DNA of 5,646 bases from Candidatus Kuenenia stuttgartensis (GCA_943326025.2 CALPRR020000162.1:1-5646), one strand, 5' to 3'. Positions 1 to 5,646 are shown, numbered from the stretch's first letter. A program made the numbers and translations. Notes: generated from the sequence alone by a model not told the origin.

Positions 1-222
1 AAAGCAATAACCTACTTACCTGCACAATCGTGGGATTTTAAAATCTACACTCGCTGGGGTGAAATTGTATTTGAAACATTTGATCAAGATGAATTTTGGA
101 ATGGAATGTATAAAGGAAAAAAAGCTACTGATGGAATTTATAACTATCATTTAATCTATGAATCGTGTGAAAGTTCAGACAATGTTCATGAACTTCATGG
201 CTTCGTTACCTTGATACGTTAA
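1..222 (+). CDS. C-terminal end of a secreted protein with a T9SS type B (gliding motility-associated) sorting domain, 5' truncated
   Basis: The frame is open from the first base to TAA at 220-222, giving 73 residues; the rest of the gene lies left of the window. The visible part matches the conserved core of the gliding-motility-associated C-terminal domain (CHU_C, type B sorting domain of the type IX secretion system). It has F-K-I-Y-x-R-W-G-E-x-V-F-E at residues 13-25, W-N-G at 33-35, then G-K-x-A-T-D-G-I-Y-x-Y at 39-49, and it ends G-F-V-T-L-I-R. In this family the domain directs a Sec-exported protein through the type IX secretion system of Bacteroidota to the cell surface or medium. The passenger is outside the window, so the function (adhesin, enzyme or other) cannot be stated. 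The stop overlaps the stop of the convergent gene. Confidence 0.9.
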   Translation, partial: KAITYLPAQSWDFKIYTRWGEIVFETFDQDEFWNGMYKGKKATDGIYNYHLIYESCESSDNVHELHGFVTLIR

Positions 223-2621
223 AGTTGAATCGAAAGACTCACTTTGTACATTAGGTTTTCTTTCACATAAGGACTTGTATTAGTTCCATATTTATAAAAA
301 ACACCCATACCAATTCTAGAAAATCCAGAAACGAAAATTCCATCTAGAATCATCCCTGCTTCATAGTATCCTTTGGATAAAGTTGAGAAACTAGCTGTAT
401 GTTCTGTTGGATTTGAAAAATAACCATAACCTATTGCATGGTGAAATCCAAGTTGGGGTTTTGTGAATTTCAAATTTGTTTTCATCGCTCGAAACGTAAA
501 ACGAGTAAATAAATTAACTTGCTGCTTTGAAAAATAAGTCGATGGAAGCATTGTTTCAAAGGTATTTTTGATTGATAAATTCCCATTTCCACCAGTTCCT
601 ATTGCAGCTTGTTGAAGAAATAAAGGAACGTTACCAATTGTTTGTCCATAATGAATTAGCCAATTTAATTTTCCAATTGTTTTTATGCCTACATCTTGAG
701 ATACATCAATAATCAATCTTGAGTAATCATATTTAGAATCATAAATTCCCTTAATACCTTTTGTGTATTTAATTTTCAACTTCGGATATTTAGTCCCTTT
801 TCCGATACGATTATCGCCCATTTGCATTACTTTTTCTCGAATATTCCAATTCATTTCAGTGAATGTTTCTGCTAAATCAAACGGAGACTGGGAAGAAACT
901 ATAGAAGCAGAAGGAATTTGAAAAGTGTAATTATCCGTTAACCAGATACGTTGATAATTTACTCCTAGCGTCACTTTAAAATTTGAAGAAATAAAACCTG
1001 ATAAAGATGTTTCAGCCAATCGTTGATATTCCATGTTTTTAATATAAATATGACGGTAATTTTCATCATTACTTAAATTAAATCCTTCTTTTTGAAATGA
1101 ATATCCTCCTCTTTCAATCAAATCGTAATGATATTTTAAATTCCATTTTATTGAATGTGAATTGTTTAATTTAAATTCCGCAAAACCACCATATTTCCAT
1201 TGTTCATCTTTAGTGGCCCATCCAGCGTAACCACCAATCGTTCCTTTTTTAAATGTTTTATAAGATGTTTCTAAGCCCATTCCAAAACGGTAACCTTCAA
1301 ATAGCTTATAATCAATGATTTTTGTAATATCCATATTGACATAACCTAATGGCAACTTTCCTTGTAATAAACTAGTAATCGCTCTTAACTTGTAATCTAG
1401 ATGCTCTTTTTTGGAAACACTATCTAAAACGCGATAGGTATTTTTCTCTTTTTCAGTGATTTTAAAAACTCGTAGCGAATCCCATTCTTTTTCGCTTTTA
1501 TAATTGGCATCTTCCGAAGTTACCAATGTAGTATTGTTTAAAGATCGTTTCATTTTACTTTCAGGATTAAGCACAATATTTTTTATGTACATATTACCCT
1601 TTCCTTGAATATAGCCATTTTTTAATCCACCAATTTGTATGGAAGGAAGTTTTATTTCAGTTGAAAGTTTGGAAGGAAACCATTTCTTGTTTTCAATAAA
1701 AGCATACTCCTGAATCACTTTCAGTTTTGCACCTCCAATTGAATCCAATGGTTCAACGATTACTTTTTCAACTGCAAAACCATTGGTGTTAATGTATAGT
1801 TGTCCTTTTAAGCCATCAAAATTTTTATCTTTTCTTGGTCTAAATGAAATGGTGAAAACCGTATCTGCTCCAACAAATGTTGTATCTTCAATTAAAAAGA
1901 AATATCGCTTCGTTCCTCCAAATGCAATCGGATTGACATACGATTTCCCAAAAATTTCAAATTGATTCTCATAAAAGCTAAACGATTGCATTTCATTAGC
2001 AAAAGAAGACAACATTGGATCTGTAAAACCTGAAACCTTGTAAGCTGTAATTTCTTCCTTATCCCTTGAAGGTGGAGTAAAAGTTCTAGTTGATGCACTT
2101 TCTAAGAGCATTAAATACTTAGAATTAAAATATTTTTTAATTAACAGCAAAGTAGTGTCTTTTGTGGTGTCTGATATCGAAGCCATTGCTTCTTCATTTA
2201 AATCAAAAATATATTTACTGTATGAATCATAAGTAAAAGCATCATTATGGGTTGGACTATTGATCTTTCTTCTTTCAATAACCTGATTCATTATTCGATG
2301 TGCTGGATTTTCCCCAGGAATTATTTTTACTTCCTCAATACTTGTTGCTAATGGATTTAAAATGATTTCATTTCCAATCGTATTTTTGACAATTACAACT
2401 GTATCCTTAAATCCAAAAGTGGAAATTTTTAATGAGACTACTTTAGCTGTGTCAATAGTAAATAATCCATCAATATCGGTAAGAATTGGAACTCCATCAT
2501 TTGGAATAACTTTTGAAAAAGGAATTGCGACAAATGTCTGATTTTCTTTAATTTGAAATTTGATCTGTGAAAATAAAGATGTAGTTAGTAGAATCGATAT
2601 TAGAATGAAGATGTATTTCAT
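219..2621 (-). CDS. DUF5686 family outer-membrane protein with N-terminal carboxypeptidase-regulatory-like domain
   Basis: The protein has 800 residues, the usual size for this family. Residues 1-18 form a Sec signal peptide (Lys3, hydrophobic core, small residues before Gln19). Residues about 20-95 look like a carboxypeptidase-regulatory-like beta-sandwich, as in many SusC/TonB-dependent proteins, including a D-x-D-G-L-F-x-I turn at 49-56. The DUF5686 part starts at the motif N-P-A-H-R-I (105-110), followed by a charged helix and a Y-D-S-Y-S-K-Y segment at 131-137. A second hallmark is R-K-D-K-N-F-D-G-L-K-G-x-L-Y-I-N-T-N-G-F-A at 263-283. The C-terminal half (about 440-800) is rich in alternating aromatic and polar strands and ends in a terminal beta-strand (last residues VSLSIQL), as expected of an outer-membrane barrel. 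The family has no established biochemical function that I know of; outer-membrane placement is inference. The ATG at 2619-2621 is chosen because the signal peptide begins there. The gene is divergent from metK and probably monocistronic. Confidence 0.88.
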   Translation of the reverse strand: MKYIFILISILLTTSLFSQIKFQIKENQTFVAIPFSKVIPNDGVPILTDIDGLFTIDTAKVVSLKISTFGFKDTVVIVKNTIGNEIILNPLATSIEEVKIIPGENPAHRIMNQVIERRKINSPTHNDAFTYDSYSKYIFDLNEEAMASISDTTKDTTLLLIKKYFNSKYLMLLESASTRTFTPPSRDKEEITAYKVSGFTDPMLSSFANEMQSFSFYENQFEIFGKSYVNPIAFGGTKRYFFLIEDTTFVGADTVFTISFRPRKDKNFDGLKGQLYINTNGFAVEKVIVEPLDSIGGAKLKVIQEYAFIENKKWFPSKLSTEIKLPSIQIGGLKNGYIQGKGNMYIKNIVLNPESKMKRSLNNTTLVTSEDANYKSEKEWDSLRVFKITEKEKNTYRVLDSVSKKEHLDYKLRAITSLLQGKLPLGYVNMDITKIIDYKLFEGYRFGMGLETSYKTFKKGTIGGYAGWATKDEQWKYGGFAEFKLNNSHSIKWNLKYHYDLIERGGYSFQKEGFNLSNDENYRHIYIKNMEYQRLAETSLSGFISSNFKVTLGVNYQRIWLTDNYTFQIPSASIVSSQSPFDLAETFTEMNWNIREKVMQMGDNRIGKGTKYPKLKIKYTKGIKGIYDSKYDYSRLIIDVSQDVGIKTIGKLNWLIHYGQTIGNVPLFLQQAAIGTGGNGNLSIKNTFETMLPSTYFSKQQVNLFTRFTFRAMKTNLKFTKPQLGFHHAIGYGYFSNPTEHTASFSTLSKGYYEAGMILDGIFVSGFSRIGMGVFYKYGTNTSPYVKENLMYKVSLSIQL

Positions 2622-2642
2622 AAATATAGTTTATTGATAGGC

Positions 2643-2670
2643 CAAATTTAAAGCCCATTTAAGACACAAA
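2643..2670 (-). promoter_or_regulatory. Putative Bacteroidota-type promoter of the DUF5686 gene
   Basis: On the minus strand, TAAATTTG (2650 down to 2643) matches the Bacteroidota -7 consensus TAnnTTTG exactly. A TTTG (2670 down to 2667) lies 16 bases upstream as a possible -33 element; the usual spacing is about 17-23, so the fit is close but not ideal. The -7 box ends 21 bases before the ATG, implying a short leader. No Shine-Dalgarno sequence is visible, which is normal in this phylum. Confidence 0.45.
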
Positions 2671-2737
2671 TTAAGTTAAAAAAAAGGATTATATATCAAT
2701 TGTATTTGTCAACGAAGTTTTTTCGAATAAATTTTAT

Positions 2738-2745
2738 TAAATTCG
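2738..2745 (+). promoter_or_regulatory. Possible -7 element of the metK promoter
   Basis: TAAATTCG differs by one base from TAnnTTTG and ends 25 bases before the metK ATG. I cannot find a TTG at the expected distance upstream; the nearest TTTG (2705-2708) is 29 bases away. This is therefore a weak candidate. The 149-bp intergenic region contains no recognisable riboswitch fold. Confidence 0.25.
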
Positions 2746-2770
2746 CAACCTAATTTTTAAACAATAGATA

Positions 2771-4051
2771 ATGTCATATTTATTTACATCAGAATCAGTT
2801 TCTGAAGGACATCCAGATAAAGTAGCTGATCAAATTTCAGACGCATTAATTGACAATTTCATGGCATTTGATCCAACGTCTAAAGTTGCATGTGAAACAT
2901 TAGTAACAACTGGTCAAGTAGTATTGGCTGGTGAGGTGAAAACAAAAACATATTTAGATGTTCAAAGCATTGCTAGAGAAGTAATCAGAAAAATTGGATA
3001 TACTAAATCAGAATATATGTTCGAAGCGAATTCTTGTGGAATTCTTTCAGCAATTCATGATCAATCAGACGATATCAATCAAGGTGTTGATAGAGTTGTA
3101 GCAAATGATGATTTCGAGGCAAAAGCAAATGCTCAAGGTGCTGGTGACCAAGGAATGATGTTTGGTTATGCAACTAAAGAAACAGAAAATTATATGCCAT
3201 TAGCGTTAGATTTAGCGCACAAAATATTACAAGAGTTATCTTACATCAGAAACAATGAGCCAAATTTAATTGGTTATTTACGTCCAGATGCTAAGTCTCA
3301 AGTTACTATTGAATATTCTGATGACAATGTTCCTCAAAGAATTGATTCAATCGTAGTTTCTACACAACACGATGACTTCGCTACAGAAGCTGAAATGTTA
3401 GCTAAAATTAAAAGTGATATCATTTCTATCGTAATTCCTCGTGTTAAAGCTAAATTGAAACCAGAATTACAAGTATTGTTTACTGATGCAATTCAATACC
3501 ATATCAATCCAACTGGAAAATTCGTAATTGGTGGACCACACGGAGATACTGGTTTAACAGGAAGAAAAATCATCGTAGATACTTACGGCGGAAAAGGAGC
3601 TCACGGTGGTGGTGCTTTCTCAGGAAAAGATCCATCAAAAGTTGACCGTTCTGCAGCTTATGCAACACGTCACATTGCTAAAAACTTAGTAGCAGCTGGA
3701 TTAGCTGACGAAGTTTTAGTTCAAGTTTCTTATGCTATTGGTGTTGCTAAACCATGTGGTTTATACATTAACACATACGGTACTGCAAAAGTTGATAAAA
3801 CAGACGGTGAAATCGCTAGAATTGTTGAAGGAATTTTTGATTTACGTCCTTATGCAATTGAGCAACGTTTGAAATTAAGAAACCCAATATACAGTGAAAC
3901 TGCTGCTTACGGACACATGGGACGTAAAAACGAAGTAGTAACTAAAACATTCAAATCTCCAGATGGAACAATCGTTTCAAAAGAAGTTGAATTATTTACT
4001 TGGGAGAAGTTAGATTTCGTTGATAAAGTAAAAGCTGGATTCGGATTGTAA
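2771..4051 (+). CDS. metK: S-adenosylmethionine synthetase (methionine adenosyltransferase)
   Basis: This cytoplasmic enzyme makes S-adenosylmethionine from ATP and methionine, releasing phosphate and pyrophosphate, and so supplies the cell's main methyl donor. It is complete at 426 residues. All family signatures are present: S-E-S-V-S-E-G-H-P-D-K at 7-17, with the catalytic His14 and metal-binding Asp16; the hexapeptide G-A-G-D-Q-G at 123-128; G-G-P-x-G-D-T-G-L-T-G-R-K at 254-266; the P-loop-like G-G-G-A-F-S-G-K-D at 279-287; and D-R-S-A-A-Y at 292-297. It is about 40 residues longer than the E. coli enzyme (384). Part of the difference is an insertion of about 24 residues between G-H-M-G-R (381-385) and W-E-K (411-413), which I associate with Bacteroidota MetK, so it is not an anomaly. 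The ATG is fixed by the conserved N-terminus M-S-Y-L-F-T-S-E-S. It stands alone, with its own terminator 25 bases downstream and a divergent gene upstream. Confidence 0.98.
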   Translation: MSYLFTSESVSEGHPDKVADQISDALIDNFMAFDPTSKVACETLVTTGQVVLAGEVKTKTYLDVQSIAREVIRKIGYTKSEYMFEANSCGILSAIHDQSDDINQGVDRVVANDDFEAKANAQGAGDQGMMFGYATKETENYMPLALDLAHKILQELSYIRNNEPNLIGYLRPDAKSQVTIEYSDDNVPQRIDSIVVSTQHDDFATEAEMLAKIKSDIISIVIPRVKAKLKPELQVLFTDAIQYHINPTGKFVIGGPHGDTGLTGRKIIVDTYGGKGAHGGGAFSGKDPSKVDRSAAYATRHIAKNLVAAGLADEVLVQVSYAIGVAKPCGLYINTYGTAKVDKTDGEIARIVEGIFDLRPYAIEQRLKLRNPIYSETAAYGHMGRKNEVVTKTFKSPDGTIVSKEVELFTWEKLDFVDKVKAGFGL

Positions 4052-4076
4052 GATCTGAGTTTTTAAAATATTAAAG

Positions 4077-4102
4077 CCGAGAATTAACTTCTCGGTTTTT
4101 TT
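4077..4102 (+). terminator. Rho-independent terminator of metK
   Basis: A perfect 7-bp stem, CCGAGAA (4077-4083) paired with TTCTCGG (4089-4095), closes a 5-base loop and is followed directly by seven T residues (4096-4102). The stem can be extended by a G-T pair and A-T pairs into the U tract. It starts 25 bases after the metK stop, so metK is probably transcribed alone and is uncoupled from the downstream lipoproteins. Confidence 0.9.
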
Positions 4103-4109
4103 ATATCTA

Positions 4110-4247
4110 TTATTTCCTAATAAATCCAACCTGACCTTTTGTAATTTGTTCAAAAATCAAATCGAAATTGTAGAGCATATGACTGTATACAAAGTTTTTT
4201 CGTTTCCAATCTTTCAGAAAAATAACCTTATACTTTTTAATTAAATT
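4110..4247 (-). pseudogene. C-terminal remnant of an unidentified gene
   Basis: On the minus strand a run of 45 sense codons ends at TAA (4112 down to 4110) and is closed upstream by an in-frame TAG at 4250-4248. The first codon in the run that could serve as a start is an ATG at 4178-4176. The peptide reads plausibly as protein and ends NFDLIFEQITKGQVGFIRK. The last codons recur at the right edge of the window on the same strand, ending G-Q-V-G-F-I-G-K before a TAG. Two copies of the same C-terminus suggest this one is what remains of a truncated or decayed paralogue. Further upstream, another minus-strand frame reads LIDVLNKKEENVYQKRTQK before a TAA at about 4255; this may be an earlier part of the same gene displaced by a frameshift. 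I do not recognise the family, and a transposase or other mobile gene is possible but unproven. A short unrelated chance frame cannot be excluded. Confidence 0.4.
4111..4136. repeat. 26-bp direct repeat, copy 1
   Basis: Positions 4111-4136 match 5621-5646 with a single difference (T at 4118, C at 5628). The repeat starts at the stop codon of the minus-strand reading frame, and the bases on its left side are not shared. The second copy runs into the window edge, so the true repeat may be longer. It is best explained as the shared 3' end of two related genes or of two copies of a mobile element. Confidence 0.8.
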
Positions 4248-4412
4248 CTACATTATTATTTCTGAGTTCGTTTTTGATAAACGTTTTCTTCTTTTTTATT
4301 TAAAACATCAATTAGTGTAATGCTAAATCAAAACTAAATATTCGACACTAAATTTTATTCAATCAAGCGATAGATAAAAGAATTTGTATAAAATTCAACT
4401 TCTATATACGAA

Positions 4413-4420
4413 TAATTTTG
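4413..4420 (+). promoter_or_regulatory. Alternative upstream -7 element for the lipoprotein operon
   Basis: TAATTTTG matches TAnnTTTG exactly, but the nearest upstream TTTG (4383-4386) is 26 bases away, longer than the usual spacing. If used, it would give a leader of about 110 bases that contains the 4477-4498 hairpin. Confidence 0.25.
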
Positions 4421-4449
4421 ATTTTTATTCTAATAGTAATAAATCAGTG

Positions 4450-4479
4450 TTGTTCAACCAATATAAAAGACTAATTTTA
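4450..4479 (+). promoter_or_regulatory. Putative promoter of the lipoprotein operon
   Basis: TTG (4450-4452) is followed after exactly 19 bases by TAATTTTA (4472-4479), which fits the Bacteroidota TAnnTTTG box except for its last base. The predicted transcript would start near 4484-4487, about 50 bases before the first lipoprotein ATG. The last bases of the -7 box lie inside the left arm of the perfect dyad at 4477-4498, so a protein binding the dyad could block this promoter. Confidence 0.4.
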
Positions 4480-4498
4480 ACTCCTTTATCGGAGTTAA
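4477..4498. promoter_or_regulatory. Perfect 8-bp inverted repeat upstream of the lipoprotein operon (operator or leader hairpin)
   Basis: TTAACTCC (4477-4484) and GGAGTTAA (4491-4498) are exact reverse complements separated by six bases, with one further T-G pair outside. No T run follows on either strand, so this is not an ordinary terminator. It lies 41 bases before the first lipoprotein start and overlaps the best promoter candidate. It could be the site of a dimeric regulator, or an RNA hairpin in the leader if transcription starts further upstream. No matching dyad is seen before the second lipoprotein gene. Confidence 0.5.
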
Positions 4499-4538
4499 GC
4501 TGAAAATCCTAAAAAGAGTAGGTACAAAATTAAATATT

Positions 4539-5063
4539 ATGCATAAATTATTTTTTATTTTTTTAAGTGTTATTTGCATTTCATCATGCAGTACAATGTC
4601 AAAATCTTTTACAGCGAGAACTCAAAACATTAACAAGGCCGAAATTGTTCAAAATCCACTATTAGCAGATTTAGTTGTTAAAGATGAGAAAGTTTCTGGA
4701 ACTGCTACTGGAAAATCAATGTACAAAGAAACAGTTAAACAAGAAGCAATTGCAAATGCTTTAAAAGGATTAAATGCAGATGTATTAATTGAGCCTGCTT
4801 ATGAAATAGCAACAATTAGTGATAAAATTACAGTAACAGTAACTGGTAGACCAGCGTTTTATAAAAATTTCAGAACTATAAAATCGGAGGATATTGAGTT
4901 AATACAAAAACAAAAAGCTGTTAATTTGGAAACAAACATAACTAAAGATAGCTCACAAACAAAAGCAGAACCAGAAGTAAAACAAAAGAAAAAAGGAAAA
5001 GTATTAGGAGTAATAGCGTGTATCGTTTTACCTATATTTTTAATAAGTTCACTGATGCAATAA
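4539..5063 (+). CDS. Small lipoprotein with C-terminal hydrophobic helix (first of a tandem pair)
   Basis: The protein has 174 residues. A lipoprotein signal peptide runs to the lipobox I-S-S-C, so Cys17 is the predicted lipidated residue. The next residues (S-T-M-S-K) lack the acidic run used for surface export in some flavobacterial lipoproteins, so the protein probably faces the periplasm (inference). Residues 17-114 form the conserved domain, with T-A-R-T-Q-N-I-N-K (25-33), V-S-G-T-A-T-G-K (52-59), the helix-like Y-K-E-T-V-K-Q-E-A (62-70), G-L-N-A-D-V-L-I-E-P (77-86) and T-G-R-P-A-F-Y-K-N-F-R-T-I (102-114). It resembles small Bacteroidota lipoproteins of unknown function that end in a similar G-x-P-A-x-Y-K-N-F motif; this is from memory and unchecked. 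Unlike its neighbour it continues past residue 133 with a Lys/Glu/Gln-rich linker (about 136-154, including K-Q-K-K-K-G-K) and a hydrophobic segment at 155-173 that could span a membrane. The ATG is set by the signal peptide. Function unknown. Confidence 0.85.
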   Translation: MHKLFFIFLSVICISSCSTMSKSFTARTQNINKAEIVQNPLLADLVVKDEKVSGTATGKSMYKETVKQEAIANALKGLNADVLIEPAYEIATISDKITVTVTGRPAFYKNFRTIKSEDIELIQKQKAVNLETNITKDSSQTKAEPEVKQKKKGKVLGVIACIVLPIFLISSLMQ

Positions 5064-5094
5064 TAATTAAGAAAATACTCAAATTTAAAATAAT

Positions 5095-5496
5095 ATGAAA
5101 AAATCATTTATAATAGTAATAGGAGCTTTGTATCTAACATCATGTAGTACAGTAGCTAAATCTTACACAGCAAGAACACAAAACATTAATAAAGGAGAAA
5201 TAATTCAAAACCCTCTTTTGGTAGATTTAGAAGTGAAAGATGTAAAAGTTTCTGGAACTGCTACAGGTAAAACAATGTACAAAGAAACAGTTAAACAAGA
5301 AGCTGTTGCATCTGCATTGAAAGGATTAAATGCAGATGTATTGATCGAACCTTCATATGAAATTACAACAATTAGTGATAGAATTACAGTAGTAGTTTCT
5401 GGAAGACCTGCTTTCTATAAAAATTTCAGAACTATTGAAGAAAAAGATATTAAATTGTTAAATGAATTGAAAACAATTAATATTAAGACCAACTAA
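5095..5496 (+). CDS. Small lipoprotein, tandem paralogue of the preceding gene
   Basis: The protein has 133 residues, with a signal peptide (Lys2, Lys3, hydrophobic stretch) and lipobox L-T-S-C, so Cys17 is lipidated as in its neighbour. It aligns without gaps to the upstream protein along its whole length. Residues 17-114 are identical at 82 of 98 positions, while the signal peptide and the last 19 residues are much less conserved. It stops exactly where the neighbour's Lys-rich linker and hydrophobic helix begin, so it has only the lipid anchor. It starts 31 bases after the upstream stop with no promoter-like sequence between, so the two are probably co-transcribed. The start is fixed by the signal peptide; no Shine-Dalgarno sequence is present. 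The conserved core (G-L-N-A-D-V-L-I-E-P and G-R-P-A-F-Y-K-N-F-R-T-I) suggests a small alpha/beta periplasmic domain, but no function can be assigned. Confidence 0.87.
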   Translation: MKKSFIIVIGALYLTSCSTVAKSYTARTQNINKGEIIQNPLLVDLEVKDVKVSGTATGKTMYKETVKQEAVASALKGLNADVLIEPSYEITTISDRITVVVSGRPAFYKNFRTIEEKDIKLLNELKTINIKTN

Positions 5497-5512
5497 AATA
5501 TATCATTATTTT

Positions 5513-5559
5513 TAGAATAGGAGAATGTTTATAAATATTTTAAACAATCTCCTATTTTA
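5513..5559 (+). terminator. Long imperfect hairpin ending the lipoprotein operon
   Basis: The outer arms AATAGGAGA (5516-5524) and TCTCCTATT (5548-5556) pair perfectly and extend outward by a G-T, an A-T and a T-A pair. After one A-A mismatch, the inner arms TGTTTA (5526-5531) and TAAACA (5541-5546) continue the stem around a 9-base loop. A short T run (5555-5558) lies at its 3' base. It sits 16 bases after the second lipoprotein stop, as expected for a terminator, though the stem is AT-rich and the T run short. It may also block read-through from the convergent gene at the right edge. Confidence 0.6.
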
Positions 5560-5619
5560 TAACTCTACCTAACGGAAAATTGGTTTTAATTTATAAAAAA
5601 TATAATCTTTTGTAAAAGA

Positions 5620-5646
5620 CTATTTCCCAATAAATCCAACCTGACC
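5620..5646 (-). CDS. C-terminal codons of an unidentified minus-strand gene (most of it outside the window)
   Basis: On the minus strand the last eight sense codons read G-Q-V-G-F-I-G-K before TAG (5622 down to 5620). On its own this would be too short to call. It is supported by the match to the C-terminus of the frame at 4110-4247, where the same residues end before TAA with one substitution (Gly to Arg). The body of the gene lies to the right of the window, so family and function cannot be judged. Confidence 0.4.
   Translation of the reverse strand, partial: GQVGFIGK
5621..5646. repeat. 26-bp direct repeat, copy 2 (runs off the window edge)
   Basis: It matches 4111-4136 with one difference (C at 5628 against T at 4118). 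The sequence to its left (5597-5620) is not shared with the bases left of copy 1, so the boundary of the repeat is sharp at the stop codon. Its right end cannot be seen. Confidence 0.8.

Larger units (their letters stand above)
4103..4538. other. 436-bp stretch without an intact gene between the metK terminator and the lipoprotein pair
   Basis: This very AT-rich stretch encodes no full protein that I can recognise on either strand. Its left third (4110-4247) reads on the minus strand as a C-terminal coding remnant. The middle (about 4251-4400) holds only short open runs in shifting minus-strand frames, possibly more of the same decayed gene. The right part (about 4383-4538) carries two candidate promoters and a perfect dyad, consistent with a leader and control region for the lipoprotein operon. 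I see no tRNA-like or riboswitch-like fold. Confidence 0.6.

Noticed and set aside
1783..1965. 60-codon open frame on the plus strand
   Set aside because: It lies wholly inside the DUF5686 gene on the opposite strand and resembles no protein; it is a shadow of that coding sequence.
1892..2098. 68-codon open frame on the minus strand
   Set aside because: It is out of frame within the DUF5686 gene, which has clear family motifs in the other frame.
2622..2770. SAM-responsive riboswitch upstream of metK
   Set aside because: Considered because metK is a common target, but the 149-bp region has no conserved SAM-I or SAM-II core and no terminator-like or start-sequestering helix.
4449..4458. Short palindrome GTTG-TT-CAAC near the lipoprotein promoter
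   Set aside because: Four-base arms are too short to separate from chance; the larger dyad at 4477-4498 is the better regulatory candidate.
4859..5107. 82-codon open frame on the minus strand
   Set aside because: It is antisense to the 3' part of the first lipoprotein gene. Its Phe/Cys/Tyr-rich composition is what reading A-rich coding DNA backwards gives.
4539..5496. Toxin-immunity or defence pair
   Set aside because: Two small adjacent genes invite this reading, but they are close paralogues, both with lipoprotein signals, and carry no toxin, nuclease or immunity motif.
5606..5619. Small inverted repeat TCTTT / AAAGA followed on the minus strand by a T-rich stretch
   Set aside because: It could be a weak terminator for the right-hand gene, but a 5-6 bp stem made almost only of A-T pairs is expected by chance in DNA this AT-rich.

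Overview
The window is AT-rich and comes from the phylum Bacteroidota, most likely the Flavobacteriales. Three things point there: a C-terminal type IX secretion (type B) sorting domain at the left edge, a DUF5686/carboxypeptidase-regulatory-like outer-membrane protein, and a MetK with the long C-terminal insertion typical of the phylum. Start codons lack Shine-Dalgarno sequences, and several promoter-like sites match the Bacteroidota form (TTG, about 19 bases, TAnnTTTG). The genus cannot be read from this sequence.

Layout. Positions 1-222 (+) are the last 73 codons of a secreted protein carrying a gliding-motility-type C-terminal domain. It converges on an 800-residue DUF5686 family protein (219-2621, -), and the two stop codons share the bases TTAA. 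After a 149-bp divergent intergenic region comes metK (2771-4051, +), the S-adenosylmethionine synthetase, closed by a clear intrinsic terminator. A 436-bp stretch without an intact gene follows (4103-4538). Its left part holds what looks like the C-terminal remnant of an unidentified minus-strand gene. Its right part holds candidate promoters and a perfect 8-bp dyad. Two tandem paralogous lipoproteins (4539-5063 and 5095-5496, +) form a small operon that ends at a long imperfect hairpin. The last 27 bases are the C-terminal codons of another minus-strand gene, whose end matches the remnant after metK.

How the parts relate. The left half is ordinary flavobacterial core and envelope content: a secreted surface protein, an outer-membrane protein and one-carbon metabolism. 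There is no sign that these genes work together. The less ordinary part is the right 1.5 kb. A duplicated lipoprotein pair, in which only the first copy has a Lys-rich linker and a C-terminal hydrophobic helix, sits between two directly repeated gene ends. This suggests a small accessory insertion or duplication next to metK. I found no CRISPR array, tRNA, rRNA, recognisable transposase or known defence system, and no strong evidence for a wholly new system.
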